Origin: Cephalotus follicularis
Lineage: Eukaryota; Streptophyta; Magnoliopsida; Oxalidales; Cephalotaceae
Assembly (NCBI GenBank): GCA_001972305.1
Contig: BDDD01005754.1
Span: 62,001-126,000, forward strand
Length of the DNA: 64,000 nt
Direction: 5' to 3'
Shown here: one piece after another, positions 47,484 through 59,699 of the stretch
How positions within the stretch are numbered: position 1 is the stretch's first letter
Layout: every line of letters begins with the position of its first letter
Notes under the pieces: generated by a model
Told to the model about the DNA's origin: nothing
Seen by the model: the letters and a program-made list of their open reading frames with translations, nothing else
The model's database searches: none
Made by a program: the position numbers and the translations under genes

Positions 47484-48552
47484 CTGTTGTCACACCCCGC
47501 TTCATTAACAACATATAACTCATGGCAATCAACATAAATCTAGCTTATGCGAAATGCAATAAATTTAAAACTTTTATTCCATTAACATGTTGCGGAAGCC
47601 TTTCATAATAAGCTGAACAAGTAAGCAAAATCATGCATCCCATACCACATGATTCCATCATTTAATATCATCAAGCCATTGTAAATTGCCCTCAAACGGA
47701 GCATGATCAAATGTCAATCAACATCAGTAATACATTAGTACAGTAATACAAAATAAAACATGTCTCAATACATTCTTTTAACATTTATTAGAGCAAATAA
47801 AACTCCATCTCCCCTTATTCGGCTACGCATGGTCCAAATCCATATGACAACATCAATCTGTAATAGTAGGGGTTAGCCTTTGTCCTCACTCGGCTAAATT
47901 ATAAAAGTAATTTAGGGTCAGTGATAAACAATGCCATGTAATGAATGCATCGTGATGCAATACATACTATATCTGATTGCATATATATATAGGTATGTGT
48001 ACATATGCCAAAAGGCTACAATCTCATGGTTCACAGTCATGTTCAAAGGACCATTCAATTCACAACGGATACGAAGATCGTCGCCAATTGCTGGCCCCAA
48101 TGTCGTACATCCTGACATCGGCCCCCAACACCCGAAAGCACGAGCAGGTCACGGTACAGTGAGTTACCCAGCCATCTCCTGGCCCCTGGGTCAACCATGC
48201 CACTAGCCATCGTTGGAATCTCTGTCACGCAGCTAGTATGGCAACAATCATAATCAGTAATCAATTCGGTCCACAATCTATTTTCCAAGTAGTTTATAAG
48301 TTAAAAATACTTGAAAACAACACATTTTCATGATGTACAACTCTTTGAATAGTTCACGATCTTTTGGAGACCATTTTCACAATCTTCCAAAAATATATAT
48401 TTTGCTTAAAACATACATTTCCAAGTAAAGTAATGATTTATAATAATCATGTATGCACTTCCAAAAATGATAAAACATTTCACAATCAGTTCACAATTTA
48501 GTTCATAACAATACACAATGCACACATATGCTCAGAATGCAAGTTAGTCCAT

Positions 48553-49000
48553 CAACAGTCGGCTGTCCCTTCATGACAGTCGGTTGTTCCCTCTCAACAG
48601 TAGGCTGGCCTAGTTTGGCAGTCTGCTGTCTGCCTATCAAGAGTCGGATGTCCTCTATTGGCAGTCGGCTGCCCTTTTGGTAGTCAGCTGCTTCGTAAAT
48701 AGTACGCGTCTTCTACATCTCAACTCACCCCAGCTTCGCCACCTCAGCGAATTCCGACAAAGTGACACGTGGAAAGTCGACTGCCATGCCAAAAAGTCGG
48801 CTATGCCATCTATAGTCGGCTGCCCTTGGCAGTCGACTATAAAACAAACAGGAGGTGACCTCCATTAAAACGCATGAACAGTCGACTGGCTCCTTAGCAC
48901 AGTCGGCTGTTTCCCTCTAGTAGTCAGCTGTTCGCACTGAACAGTCTGCTGGTACCCTTGAACAGTCAGCTGTCCTCCTGAGACAGTCGACTGCTCCTGT
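48553..49000 (-). repeat. 21-bp-periodic CAGTCGGCTG arrays, E 5' LTR
   Basis: Core T positions in the first run are 48559, 48580, 48601, 48622, 48644, 48665 and 48684: seven units with four exact 21-bp steps. A second run from about 48774 to 49000 follows. The 3' LTR has six units in the first run. Confidence 0.85.
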
Positions 49001-49332
49001 GAGCAGTGTACAAAATCAACAGAAAATACATGCAATTCTCAGCCCAATCCAAATACAACAAGGCATTCATCAACAACAACACATTTCATGCTCATACCAC
49101 AGTCTATCACATGCATTTCACATATGGACATCCATTATAACAGAATATAAACCACAATTATAAAATCCCCTGCCTTTGAATTACAAGTTAGGAATTGCAA
49201 TCCACCTCCTTAAGCCTCGGATTCGAGGCGTTCAAAGCTCTCAGGTCCATCCAACAACTCCACTCAACTCGATTCTTCCACTGTTTTGAGCCTCCACGTC
49301 CCCCGGTTCAAGTATGGAACATTTGGGTCTAA

Positions 49333-49364
<32 letters not shown>

Positions 49365-49549
49365 CCTCTCCTTCCTCCTCACAATCTCTTTGTTTCTTTT
49401 CTCTGTGAAATGCCGAATAATTGAGGAGAAGAAAACGTGTTTTTATGGAGAAAACGTGTTTCTCTTTCTCCCTACCGACACAGTGCCCCAAATCACTCTC
49501 CCTCTGTCTTGCCAGGTCTGGCAGCACGTTATGTTGTCTGACTGCATGG

Positions 49550-49680
49550 TAGTCGACTGTCTCATCTCGGCAGTCGACTGTTTCTGCCGACAGTTTCCAG
49601 CCGACTGCTTTCCCCAGCAGTCGGCTGGTTCCACTTAAGGGGGTCTAGTCGACTGTCTCTTTCTAACAGTCGGTTGCTCA
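49550..49680 (-). repeat. Third CAGTCGACTG cluster, E 5' LTR
   Basis: CAGTCGACTG, CAGCCGACTG and CAGTCGGCTG cores near 49553, 49572, 49600, 49620, 49648 and 49668 lie near the minus-strand start of the LTR. The counterpart is 42420-42548. Confidence 0.75.
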
Positions 49681-49837
49681 CCCTGTTTTCACACTTCCAA
49701 CATTTACCTTTATCTTTTTTTTTGCAATATTTAACATCACAAAGTGCAAAAATCCATAATTCTCATTAATTTAAATCATAGATTACATCGGGAAATAAAA
49801 TATTACATTCAATGAAAATCCTAGGCATGACACATAC

Positions 49838-50178
49838 TTCCTACTTAGCTGAGTGAGGACGAAAGGATGATACCTACAATTTCATATTGACAAGGAGAAT
49901 CGAAGACGAGCTGCTGAAGCTATACGTGGAGGCTTCTATTTAAGGTTGTTAAAGTTGTACTGTAATCAAGTCATACCCAGTTTGTTATATTTACATTCAT
50001 AATATGTAATATATAACCTGTACTGTACTGAGCTTAAGCATGTAGTATGGGATACATGCGTATGCATTTTTGACAATCCAGTATGAGTGAATGCTTACGC
50101 AAATGTTTTAAATTTTTTATTATCAGTAAATACAGGTTTAATTGATAACAATGTGTTAAATAAAAGCAGGGTGTGACA
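49838..50178 (+). repeat. 5' LTR of element F, right end
   Basis: It continues the LTR interrupted by element E and ends GCAGGGTGTGACA four bases before F's primer site. It includes TAGTATGGGATACATGCG, an LTR block shared in reverse by the other gypsy LTRs here. No gene is present. Confidence 0.75.
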
Positions 50179-50182
50179 AGCA

Positions 50183-50194
50183 TGGTATCAGAGC
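50183..50194 (+). other. Primer-binding site of element F
   Basis: TGGTATCAGAGC lies four bases after the LTR end GTGTGACA and about 100 bp before the gag ATG at 50290. Confidence 0.9.
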
Positions 50195-50289
50195 TTATAT
50201 TAAACTATAAGCTATCGCTGAGATACTATCCTTGGAAACTAAGTGAATTGTTTCCTGATGATTAATATCATCTCCTTATAGGAAACATA

Positions 50290-52722
50290 ATGGATCTTCG
50301 AACAGGTAGACGTGGAAGGCCTAGAGCCGAAGAAGGAGAAAATTCCCCGCAAGAGAATGCAGAGAGAAGTTCATTGGATCGTATGGAGGATCTTTTCCAA
50401 TAGCAGATGCAAGCTAATGCTGCGAATATGGAATGGTTATGGCAAATATATGAAGCTAACCAAGCCTATCAGCATGCTCTTGAAGTTTATCATGCTGGTG
50501 GATTTTGCAGAATTTTGGAGAGGTTCTTGAGGCAGAATCCTCCAATGTTTAAGGGCGAACTAGATGCCACTGTAGCAGAGTAGTGGATGAATGATATGGA
50601 GAAGATATTTGCTACACTTGAGTGTACGGATGAGCAAAAGTTGAACTTTGCTGTTTACCCCTTATGGGGAGAAGCTACCCATTGGTGGGAGATGATCGAA
50701 GCAAAATGGGAATCTCTTGATCTTCAAAGGACTTGGGATAGATGTCAGTCCTAGTTCTCGGAGGATTACGTTCCACAGATGGAGCGTGACTGGAGGGAGA
50801 CTGAACTGTCGGAGTTACATCAAGGAGACATGACGGTAGCTCACAATCAGACCAGATTCATTAAATTGGCAAGGCACACGCCCTATCTAGTGTAGGGAGA
50901 ATCAAGGAAAATCATAAGGTTCTTGAAAGGTCTGAGGCCTGATATCCAATATAAGCCGGTGGTACTACCGCTAACTTCTTTTGTTGATGTTATGGAGAAA
51001 GGAAGAATTCTGGAGGCTGACGCAAATGAACGAAGGATGGAGTGGTCTCGTAGTTCTCAATCGAGACCAGCTTATTAACAAGGGCAGGGAAGTAATATTC
51101 CTGATGGATCATCAAAGTCTAGTAATAAGGGACAAGGAGGTTCTCAACTAAATACTTCTCGTTCAAGATATCCTAACCGAAGCAGCCAACAGAGTTCTGG
51201 ATGGTGTAGTTTCTGTGGTCTTTCAAACCACGATGAAAATGTGTGCTGGATGAAAATGGGAAAGTGCTTGAAGTATGGCTTGCAATAGCATCAGTTGAAA
51301 GATTGTCTGATAGTAAGAGCCCAACAAGGAAGTGCTGGAGCTAGTGGAAGTGGCGGGACTACTCAACCGCGGAAGGATATTGGAAAGGGAATAATGAAAG
51401 GTAGAGTATACACTTTATGTGAGGAAGACGTACCAGAGTCTACTTCTGTTGTGGGAGGTACCATTTTGGTATCTTGTACAGTAGCTCGCATGTTGATTGC
51501 TCTGGGAGCTACACATTCATTCATTGCATCATGTTCTCTGTGTGACTTGAATTGTCTTACTGCTTGTTTTCCATATGTGCTATAGGTGAATACTCCAACT
51601 GGTGACTGCTTGCTGACCGATACTATAGTGAATAACTGTGAGATCACGATAGCTGGAGTTCAGCTGTTCGTCGATCTGATTAGACTGTTGATCCAAGATT
51701 TTGATGTTATCCTGGGGATGGACTGGCTCTATATTCATCGAGCTTGTGTTGACTGTTACAACAAGATAGTGACTTTTCATCTGTCAGATGGAACTGTATT
51801 TCAATTCGTGGGAGAGAAGACTACTTTTGCTCCGATTATTTCTTTTACTCGAGCAAAGAAATACCTCGAGAGAGGTTGTGAAGTTTACTTGGCTTGTGTG
51901 GTGGACAACACAAAAGGTATGCCCAGTCTGGAACAGATTCCTATTGTCTATGAATTTTCTGATGTGTTTCCTGCAGAGCTTGTTTCATTACCACCGGAGA
52001 GAGATATGGAGTTCAATATTGACTTAATACCAGGAACTGCTCCTATTTTTAAAGCTCCATACTGAACGGAAGGAGTTGAAGTTGTAATTGCAAGATTATC
52101 TTGATAAGGGATTCATCAGACAAAGTGCATCACAATAGGGAGCACCGGTTTTGTTCGTAAAGAAGAAGGATGGATCGATGAGGTTATGCATCGATTATCG
52201 ATTGTTGAATCAAGTGACTGCGAAGAACAAATATCCTCTTACACATATTGAGGAATTGTTCCATCAACTGCAAGGCTCAACTGTGTTCTCTAAACTTGAC
52301 TTGAGGACTTGTTATCATCAGTTGAGGATTCGTAAGGGAGATGTAGGGAAGACTACTTTCCGAACCAGATATGGACACTATGAGTTCCTGATATTACCAT
52401 TTGGTTTGACGAATGCTCCTGCAGCATTCATGTGTTTAATGAACCGGGTATCTAAACCCTATCTAGATCAGTTTGTTGTGATCTTCTAAGATGACATTCC
52501 GATTTATTCGAAGAGTACTGAGGAGCATATGCATCATATGAGGATTGTGTTGCAAACTCTACGGAAGGATATCTTGTTTGCTAAATTCAGTAAGTGTGAA
52601 TTTTGGCTAGATCATGTGACTTTCCTTGGTCATATTGTATCGAGTGAAGGGTTGTCAATGGATCCTCCAAAGACCAACAATATTGTTAACTGGCCACAAC
52701 CGAGGAATGTTACTGAAGTTCG
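50290..52722 (+). pseudogene. Gag, protease and RT N-terminal part of element F
   Basis: From ATG at 50290 (MDLRTGRRGRPRAEE) the frame gives Gag capsid blocks (THWWEMIEAKWES, LSELHQGDMTVAH), a first knuckle-like CSFCGLSNHDENVC near 51205 and a degenerate second one. The protease site reads IALGATHSF, so the catalytic Asp of DSGAS has become Ala (51499-51501). RT follows with [15 protein letters not shown] and [18 protein letters not shown] at 52487-52489 replaces Ile in the catalytic FIDD motif. More than seven stops and a frameshift near 52065 are present. Copia element H interrupts the frame at the RT thumb. Confidence 0.85.
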
Positions 52723-54955
52723 TGTTGGAAACCCGGGAGGGTCCCCGGTCGATTTTGGGTGTAGGATGCTAGTGTGTATAATTTTAATTTTTCATAAACA
52801 CCAAGACTACAAGTCACAGTTCACACAAACATATTACTACCATAATCTAAAAGCCAAGGATCCCGTTTAATATTCAATCGAACTAAACTAAAGTCAAGCA
52901 TACATCCACTTTTACAAACCGAATATAATTCGGTAACAATAAATATAAATGATTAGGTTCCATACCAATGTTGGCGGCTCCACCACTTTGCCGCTACACA
53001 CTTGTCGAAGCAACTACTGGTCACCGGAACACCTGCCGAATTCTGGCCAATGAGCCAAAGGTCCAACCAAGACATCATCGGACTCCTGAAGCCCCGATCT
53101 ACTCGTTTTTGGCAGAGACTCAGCGGGAAGCGCCCTGGAAGGCCATGGAGTAGCTGGAAACGGTGGTGACTCACTGAGTTCAGCCTCAGTAAGTCTCGGT
53201 CAACTCGCCAAGGACTGGCCTTGCCAACACAGGTAGACAAACACTCAATCTATGCAACCCAACAAAAGACTCACCATGGCTCGGCGCAGAACGACGAGCC
53301 ATGGTGCACAGCTCACCAAGTCGACAGGGTCGACTCAGTGCACAAAGACAAGAAAAAAAAGCACCAGAAAAAGCCTAAGCTAACATCAAAGTAGGCAGAG
53401 CCATTGATTGGCTCCACCCACTGTGATAACTGGCAGCGGAAGAGAAGGCCGACGTTGGGAGACGCAAAATGCGTCGGGAAAATGTAGAGAGAAAGAAAGA
53501 GAAAAATGGGGGGAGGGAGAGAGAGAGGGGGGAGAGTACCATGGATGAGAGCACACCTCCTTCGCTGGCCACCGACACCCAGAGCATTGTCTTCTCCGGT
53601 CAGAAACGTACCCCCAGGCGCTGTCTCAGGAAAGCGTGCATCTCTCCCCTGTTTTGCGTGTGACCCGGTGCCAAAAACGGGTTGTGTTGTGTTTTGTCTC
53701 TTTTTTTTATTATATGTATCTCTCTTTGTTATTATGTGCCCCACACATCGTATGTATCAACATACTCCCACTGTGGTTTCTCTTAATCTATCAATATGAC
53801 AATACGGTGGTAAAAAACAAACCACTAATGTCAAATTAATATATACTAGTTGAAAACTAGATTTTCCACCAAGTTAGCATGTGTGTAGCATGCATCACTT
53901 TTACAACAATCAAAAGGGACCCGAAAGCTCGGTTGATTCTGGTACGACGATAAGTTTCCCAGAACATCCCAGAGTTCTGGTACGACCACCCTAATAGCCC
54001 CCAACTATCACAATGACCCTAGTGTTATTTCAAATCTTCCCCGGATCCGTGTACACCACGTCTATCATCCGTTAACCGATTAACAAGTAGTTTATGCAGT
54101 CATCGGCATATGTGTCATGTATCCTATGTCATTCTTAGCTTCGACGTGTCTAGGGTTTTGATAAATGTCACCCCTAGATATTCTACGATAACTATAAATC
54201 TATTATCGCACTTAGAGTATCGGCAGACATCCCATGGGAATCTCTCGTTCCCAGTCCACCTATGCCTGATCAGGACTTTTAAGTCTACAACGTACATAGA
54301 TATTATAGAGTTGATCACCCTTCATACGGGTGTGACGATCCCTTATTGCGCACTCGCCCATACATCTCAATGAAGCTCCCACGATGCCCAAAGACAACCC
54401 TTTTGCCAGCATGTGGCTAGTGCTGGGGAAGGCAAAAATCAAAGGCAAGCGATTACAACACAATACATGCCAGCCGCTCAGGTCTAACGATACAACGCAG
54501 TCCACGAATGGTCTACTAGTCACCATAGACTATACACTACCGAGACTATAGGAATCCTATTGACATAGGTATGACTTTGCAAATAGGTTTCCTATGGTGG
54601 GTCTGTTCAGTCTCATGCTCTCTAGCACGAATCGCATTATCTTTAGGATAAATCCAAATGGTAACGAGATGGTCCATCCCCCTCACACAAGAGGGCAAGC
54701 ATAATACGACAAGTCTTTGCGGTTCATCAATTTCCCTAAGAAAGTGAACCTATGACTTGGAACATTTTGTCAGAAGGGAGTAAGGATCTCATTCTCATAA
54801 CCTCCAAGGCATGAGCCTCGAACAACAGGGACTATATGTGTACATAATTGACATGGTGATCAACTAATCCATTGAGATGGGTTGGGATATACATATAGCG
54901 GGTTGCTATTAAACTACAAAAATATGCACATCAACACCAAAAAGAATTTACACTG

Positions 54956-54963
54956 TATAAATA
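54956..54963. promoter_or_regulatory. TATAAATA element, H 3' LTR
   Basis: TATAAATA followed by GAGAG is conserved in both LTRs of H (also 63367-63374). On the minus strand, the element's sense, it reads TATTTATA about 120 bp into the 5' LTR copy, so it could be the U3 TATA box. Conservation in both LTRs alone is weak evidence. Confidence 0.3.
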
Positions 54964-55029
54964 GAGAGTGTAATATACATACATGTAACCACCTCGCGGC
55001 TTAAAAAGACATCTCCAGACAAGGAGTGT

Positions 55030-56175
55030 ATCTCATACATACATACATATATACATACATACATATATATATATATATATTCACTGGAAAGGTGCAACCC
55101 TATCAAGGCTACATCAACACGGGCAACAAGTATGTCCTCAAGGGAGCAAGCAATTCAAGACAGGATATACGAATATGTCGCCAACTCCTGGCCCCAACGC
55201 CGTACACCATACTTCAGCCCTGGCTCTAGACGGCTTGAAGCAGGTCAACAGGACAGGTTACTAGCACGACGGCTAATAATCAACAGGTTACTATCACGAC
55301 GGCTCAGTAATCGAGTGGGTATCCCTAGCCAACACCTGATACCTAGAGTCAAACATGCCACTAGCCGGCCATGGCAACCTCCGTCGCGCAGCTAGTACGG
55401 CACCAGAACAATCACTGTCCAAGTCAATCAATTTTATAAAATAATTACTTCATCAAAATATATTTGTCAAATATATATCAGTTCGGTTTTTCAAGTTACT
55501 TGAAAGTTATAAACACTTGAAATAGTACATTTTCGTTGTATAGAAAATCTCTTGGAACAAATCACAATCTTTGGAAATTACTTTCCCCAGGCATTCGAAA
55601 ATATACATTTTGTCAACATACATTTTCGTACAAAATAATGATTTATTCAAAATCATGCGTGTATTTCTTAAAATGATAAAACATTTATAGAATCAGTCAT
55701 AATTCAATCCACGGATCAATCAACAGTTCAATATGGAATGCAAACTTATGCTAAAATGCATCTAAGTTTGATTCGGGGTCAACGCGTGTCATTTCAGCGA
55801 AAATGTCCAAACCAGTAGCTTTAAGCGTTGATATTTATACTCTAGGCTTTGATGCTTATGTCCTCTAAGTGTCGAAGCTCAATCCATACCGTCAGCGCTT
55901 TACAGTAGTCTTAAGGCATCAGTACATGTCTTGGGCGTTGACGCTTCAAGGTCAGGACCCTTGAGCGTCGGCGCTTATATCTTGCCATCGACGCCTTGAG
56001 ATAGGACCTTAGGCGTCAACGTTATGTCTCCATCCTTACGCTCACATTCGAGCAAGGTGTCGACGCTATATCTATACGTCGACGTTTATCATCAAAATAG
56101 TACGTGTTCTACGCATAACAGGTTTAAGCGTTGACGCTTTCCTTGTAAGCCTATATATATATATATATATTGTAC
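55030..56175. mobile_element. Gypsy-LTR fragment inside H's 3' LTR, bounded by TA repeats
   Basis: The right LTR of H has only a short TA tract here. The left LTR has (ACAT)n/(TA)n at 55035-55080, then 1.1 kb resembling the middle of S2- and C-type LTRs (GTCGCCAACTCCTGGCCCC, CCACTAGCC), then (TA)n at 56152-56170. No LTR ends or TSD are visible. A duplicated block containing ACGACGGCT is seen at about 55256-55305. GCGTCGACGC-type motifs run from about 55820 to 56135. Confidence 0.65.
55820..56135. repeat. GCGTCGACGC-type motif array in the H insert
   Basis: Cores include GCGTTGATAT, GCTTTGATGC, GTGTCGAAGC, GCGTTGACGC, GCGTCGGCGC, GCGTCAACG, GTGTCGACGC and CGTCGACG, spaced roughly 20-30 bp. 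The order resembles the array of S2 at 34390-34632. Confidence 0.6.
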
Positions 56176-56214
56176 AACCATCTCGTGGCATGCAGGGACA
56201 CCCCTACTCGAACA

Positions 56215-56228
56215 ATCTCCCACTTGGC
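56215..56228 (-). other. Polypurine tract of element H
   Basis: The minus strand reads CCAAGTGGGAGAT directly before the LTR start at 56214, the usual form in plant copia elements. Confidence 0.85.
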
Positions 56229-56239
56229 CCTTAAGCCAT

Positions 56240-58720
56240 GAAGACCTTTAGCCTAAGCCAATCACACTTACGCTGCCACTCAAGTACTTCTAATGCTCAT
56301 AGCATTGGTCAGTGGGTCTACTAATATTTGCTACCATCGCAAATCTCTCTAGGATAATGTTTCCTATTTATATGATTTTATCTATCATATAATCTTATGA
56401 TATCGTAGCTTTATAAGTGTAGAGCAGTAGGAGACATGGGATCCATAGCCTGTGCAAAGGCCCCCCATCGTTGTCACTGTACACCACTGGATGAACGATA
56501 GATGGAACTACATGAAGTTCCACAGTGAACTTTCGCTTCCAAAGAGCTACTTTTCAGTATCATAGGTTACAACATACTCTTATTCCATGGTTGAGTCAAC
56601 AGTATCCTGTTGTTATAAACTCATCCAACTCACACAGCACCTTCGTGCAAGAGAATCATATATCGTGATATGATATTGTGATCATTCATATCACATTTGA
56701 AATTAGAGTTCAAATCACTCTTAAATTTCAATTCACTATCTTCTCCATATGTCATAAAGAAATCCTGAGTCTCTCTCAGATCTCTTTGACAATTTCCCAA
56801 TGCCTCCCACCGGGATTGGACTGATGATCGACTAGCCAGACCCTTAGGCTTAGGCGATATCAGGCCTAGTACAAAGTATGGCATAGCATGATGCAGTCTA
56901 TAGCCGAAGCATAAGGTAGCTCACTCATGCAACACTTTCCTCATAAGTCTATGAAGACATCCTCCTAGAAAGATGAATTCCTTGGCTAATTGGCAGTAAG
57001 CCAAACATGGAATTCAAAAGTCCATACCATATCAGCACCCTACTAATGTACTGGCTTTGGGAAAGTCTGAACAACCTACTTGATCTACTCTTAAGATCTT
57101 CATTCCCAAAACATTGGAAGTCTCTCCCAAATCCTTTTGGAGAAGTTCTTCGTTAATTGTACTATAACATGTCTACTTCATTACCAATGAGTAGTATGTT
57201 GTCTAAGTATATTACCAAGAAACTGATATCTAGGATATCCTATTTTCGGTAGATTTAAGGCATAGCATCATTTTGATCAAATAAAAAATAGATGTTTCAG
57301 CTAAGGGATGCTTGCTTAAGGTCATACTCAAACCTTAGGAGATTGCACACACTTTATGCTAATGCCCATTGGATGTAAACCCCTCAGGTTTGGAACATTT
57401 GAATGTCCTCTTCAAGATTGTCCTTTCTCAAGGTCATCTTAACATCCATTTGCCATTGCTCATAATCACAATGAGCGACAACAGCAAGTATTATCCAAAT
57501 GGACTTAATCATTACGATTTAAAGGTTTTAAACTTTTTTATTAACGCCTATCTTCCTCTTGAAGATTTGTATGCAACCATTGGGCAGCCTGCCCATGGGA
57601 GCATTTACCAAGTTCCATGATTGGTGGGCGTATATGGAATCCATTTCAGATTTCATGACTCCCAGCTATGCCTTGAAATCAGTGCTCTTTACTATTTCAT
57701 TTGTAGTTGACAGACTTATCATCTTCGATGACTTTAGGTTTATCAGTGCCTTTCATGAGAAATCCATATTTCCCAAGCACTGTTAAAACCTTGCCTAATC
57801 TCCTCTTTCGAGGAGTGCCTTACTAGGATTCAATCTCAGGTTGGGATCCTTTCCCAATTTTGTCTTTAGAGGGTTCGACCTCTACTTCCTTATCGTCCTG
57901 TGGGCGATCACCAGGTAATAACTCTTTTAGTTACACCTTACTCCCACTGCTTCCTGTAAATAGGTATTCCCTCTTGGAATTTTGAAGTACATGAAACAAA
58001 TACCATTTGTTCGTTGGGATGGTTGAAATGAAATCCTAAGCATTTCTTAGGATATACCACAAACCGGCAATGATCCACTCGCCCCTCCAGCTTAGAAGGT
58101 TTCTGCCTTCTTACACAAGCTGGACAACCTTTAACCCTATTGGTTTAGGTTGGCTTTCCTCCAATTCAATATCTTGTAAGATATGGAGGGGAATGACTTC
58201 ATAGGAATTCAGATTAGAATGTACGTTGCCAATGCAATGCATAACCCCAGAAGGAGATAGGAAGATGAAATATTCACTAATGTCTTGTTTGCATCTCTAG
58301 ATCATATCTAAATCCCTTAACACTTTCAAAAGATTTAGATTTGTGTTTCACCCGAAACATTTACTGAAACCGTGACAAGTCACCAGTGAAGGTAAAGAAG
58401 TAGTGAAAACCTTCATGTGCATTGTCTGACATTATTCCATATATGTCAGTGTGGACAAAACACAATGTCCACAACCTTAGCTCCGTCCTCGGAGAAAAGA
58501 GATTTGGTCATTTCACCAATAATACATGGTGTACACGTTGGAAGGGGCTTCCTGTCCTGGATGTCCAAAAGTCCATCCTTAACCAAGCATGTTTATCTAG
58601 CCCCGCTAGAATGACCTAATCATCAATGCTAAAAGTTGTGAAAGGTTTATATCATAAGTCTCTCATAGACTTTTATTAGTAATTCCTTGCTCAATAGCTG
58701 GTGCTATTGTTTGATTAGTA
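56240..58720 (-). pseudogene. Integrase-RT-RNase H remnants of element H
   Basis: No long frame survives, but conserved pieces appear in order on the minus strand: GAG-pre-integrase PLPTCTPCIIGEMTK near 58530, integrase start FHYFFTFTGDLSRF near 58380 (family TFTDDYSR), an acidic linker about 57900, RT start SWNLVNAPMG about 57590, QASLS about 57300, FLVIYLDNILLIG at 57183-57221 where the family has YVDD, and the RNase H side TRPDIA near 56860. Parts of RT appear deleted and many stops interrupt. The YLDN form means RT is inactive. Confidence 0.7.
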
Positions 58721-59128
58721 TTTATGACCTTAAAAACCCATTAGCTAGTTAATCAGTGCCGACTTATACTTTACCAGAAAATAATAGCGAATATCCACAT
58801 GTAATAAACAAAAAGCTCTCATGTTTATAAAATATACATTGGGTATGCTAATAAAAGTCTTGAACAAAAGTTCTTAACAATATTTACAAGGGTTAAGTCC
58901 ACATACAAAAGCCACATTGCTTTATATATATACAAATCAAAATTTTCTACAACATTAAAGGAGATCCTTGATCTTCATGTCATAGGTCCATTGCATCCTC
59001 AACTCCCAGCTGCCTAGCTCCTCTTAGCATCTGCAAAGAGTTACAAATGTTAGTCTCACAACCGGAGTCGTATACCCTAGTTGAACTTACATTGTAAGCT
59101 TGATGGAATATAAAAATATGACGGTACC

Positions 59129-59658
59129 TTACCCCGAGGTACCATCTGCAATGGAAGCAAGAAATTGTTTCCAATTTCTCTTCCAATACCCTGACTTCCC
59201 ACAAAAGAAGCAGGCTTTCTCCTTAGCAAGTTGTTTAGTCCTCTTATGAATGGTATCCCCAACCACGTGTAGTGGTTTCTTTTCTTTCTTCCTTATGGGC
59301 GCCTTGCCCTTGGAACTAGAGCCTCTCGATCCACCCCTCTCAGAGGTTGTTCTAGAAGAAGGAATAGGTATCACAAATTGATTTGACCTGGCTTGGTCTA
59401 AATCTACCTTATCAGTCTCGACTGTGTGCCAAACAATTCCTCGAATTGTATTAACATGGCACAGAAGGTCTGTGAAGACATGCATAGTGTTTTCCAGTTA
59501 GGCACCAAGCTAACAATCGCCATGATACAGGTTCTATGATCGTCTTCCCACCACTTAGCCACCAAGGCCTTGTGATGGTCAGACACAATGATCCCTAAGG
59601 TGGGGTGTATCTCAGTCATAACATGAGAAATTCTCATGATCATGAGTACTATGCGCAA
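59129..59658 (-). pseudogene. Gag C-terminal part of element H
   Basis: Two overlapping frames share a copia Gag tail. The upstream frame (from 59658) has CMAIVSLVPNWKTLCMS. The downstream one (59485 to 59129) has a Ser/Lys-rich linker and a degenerate zinc knuckle CFFCGKSGYWKRNW, in which His and the last Cys of CCHC are replaced by Tyr and Trp. A frameshift separates them. The N-terminal half of Gag is not recognisable. Confidence 0.6.
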
Positions 59659-59699
59659 AAAGCTTAACCATTCAATAAAACGCGGATTTCATAGCTTCA

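Larger units (their letters stand above)
40394..49832 (-). mobile_element. Element E: nearly full-length Tekay/Del-type gypsy
   Basis: A 9439-bp minus-strand element, TGTCACACCCCGC to AGGCATGACA, flanked by perfect CATAC copies (40389-40393 and 49833-49837). It has two complete LTRs, primer site, one polyprotein frame and polypurine tract. It belongs to the same family as element B, with LTR starts TGTCACGCTCGGG and the same motif arrays. It sits in the 5' LTR of element F. In-frame stops, not frameshifts, disable it. Confidence 0.92.
47488..49832 (-). repeat. 5' LTR of element E
   Basis: A 2345-bp LTR matching 40394-42704. It carries motif arrays at 48553-48690, 48774-49000 and 49550-49680 and a (CT)n tract at 49333-49361 that is much shorter in the other LTR. 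The final CATGACA differs from the CGTGACA of the 3' LTR. Confidence 0.9.
52723..56214 (-). repeat. 3' LTR of element H, enlarged by an inserted fragment
   Basis: It matches the right LTR (61207-63489) up to about 55030 and again from about 56172. The intervening 1.1 kb is foreign gypsy-LTR-like DNA. A purine-rich tract at 53479-53572 is represented in the right LTR by a single N. Confidence 0.88.

Noticed and set aside
50183..52722. Endogenous pararetrovirus candidate
   Set aside because: LTRs, primer-site position, an integrase-bearing gypsy relationship and 5-bp TSDs all fit an LTR retrotransposon. No movement-protein or coat-type domain is seen.
53313..53744. 143-codon ORF in the left LTR of H
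   Set aside because: It spans a low-complexity purine tract in the LTR, is not intact in the other LTR, and has no recognisable domain.
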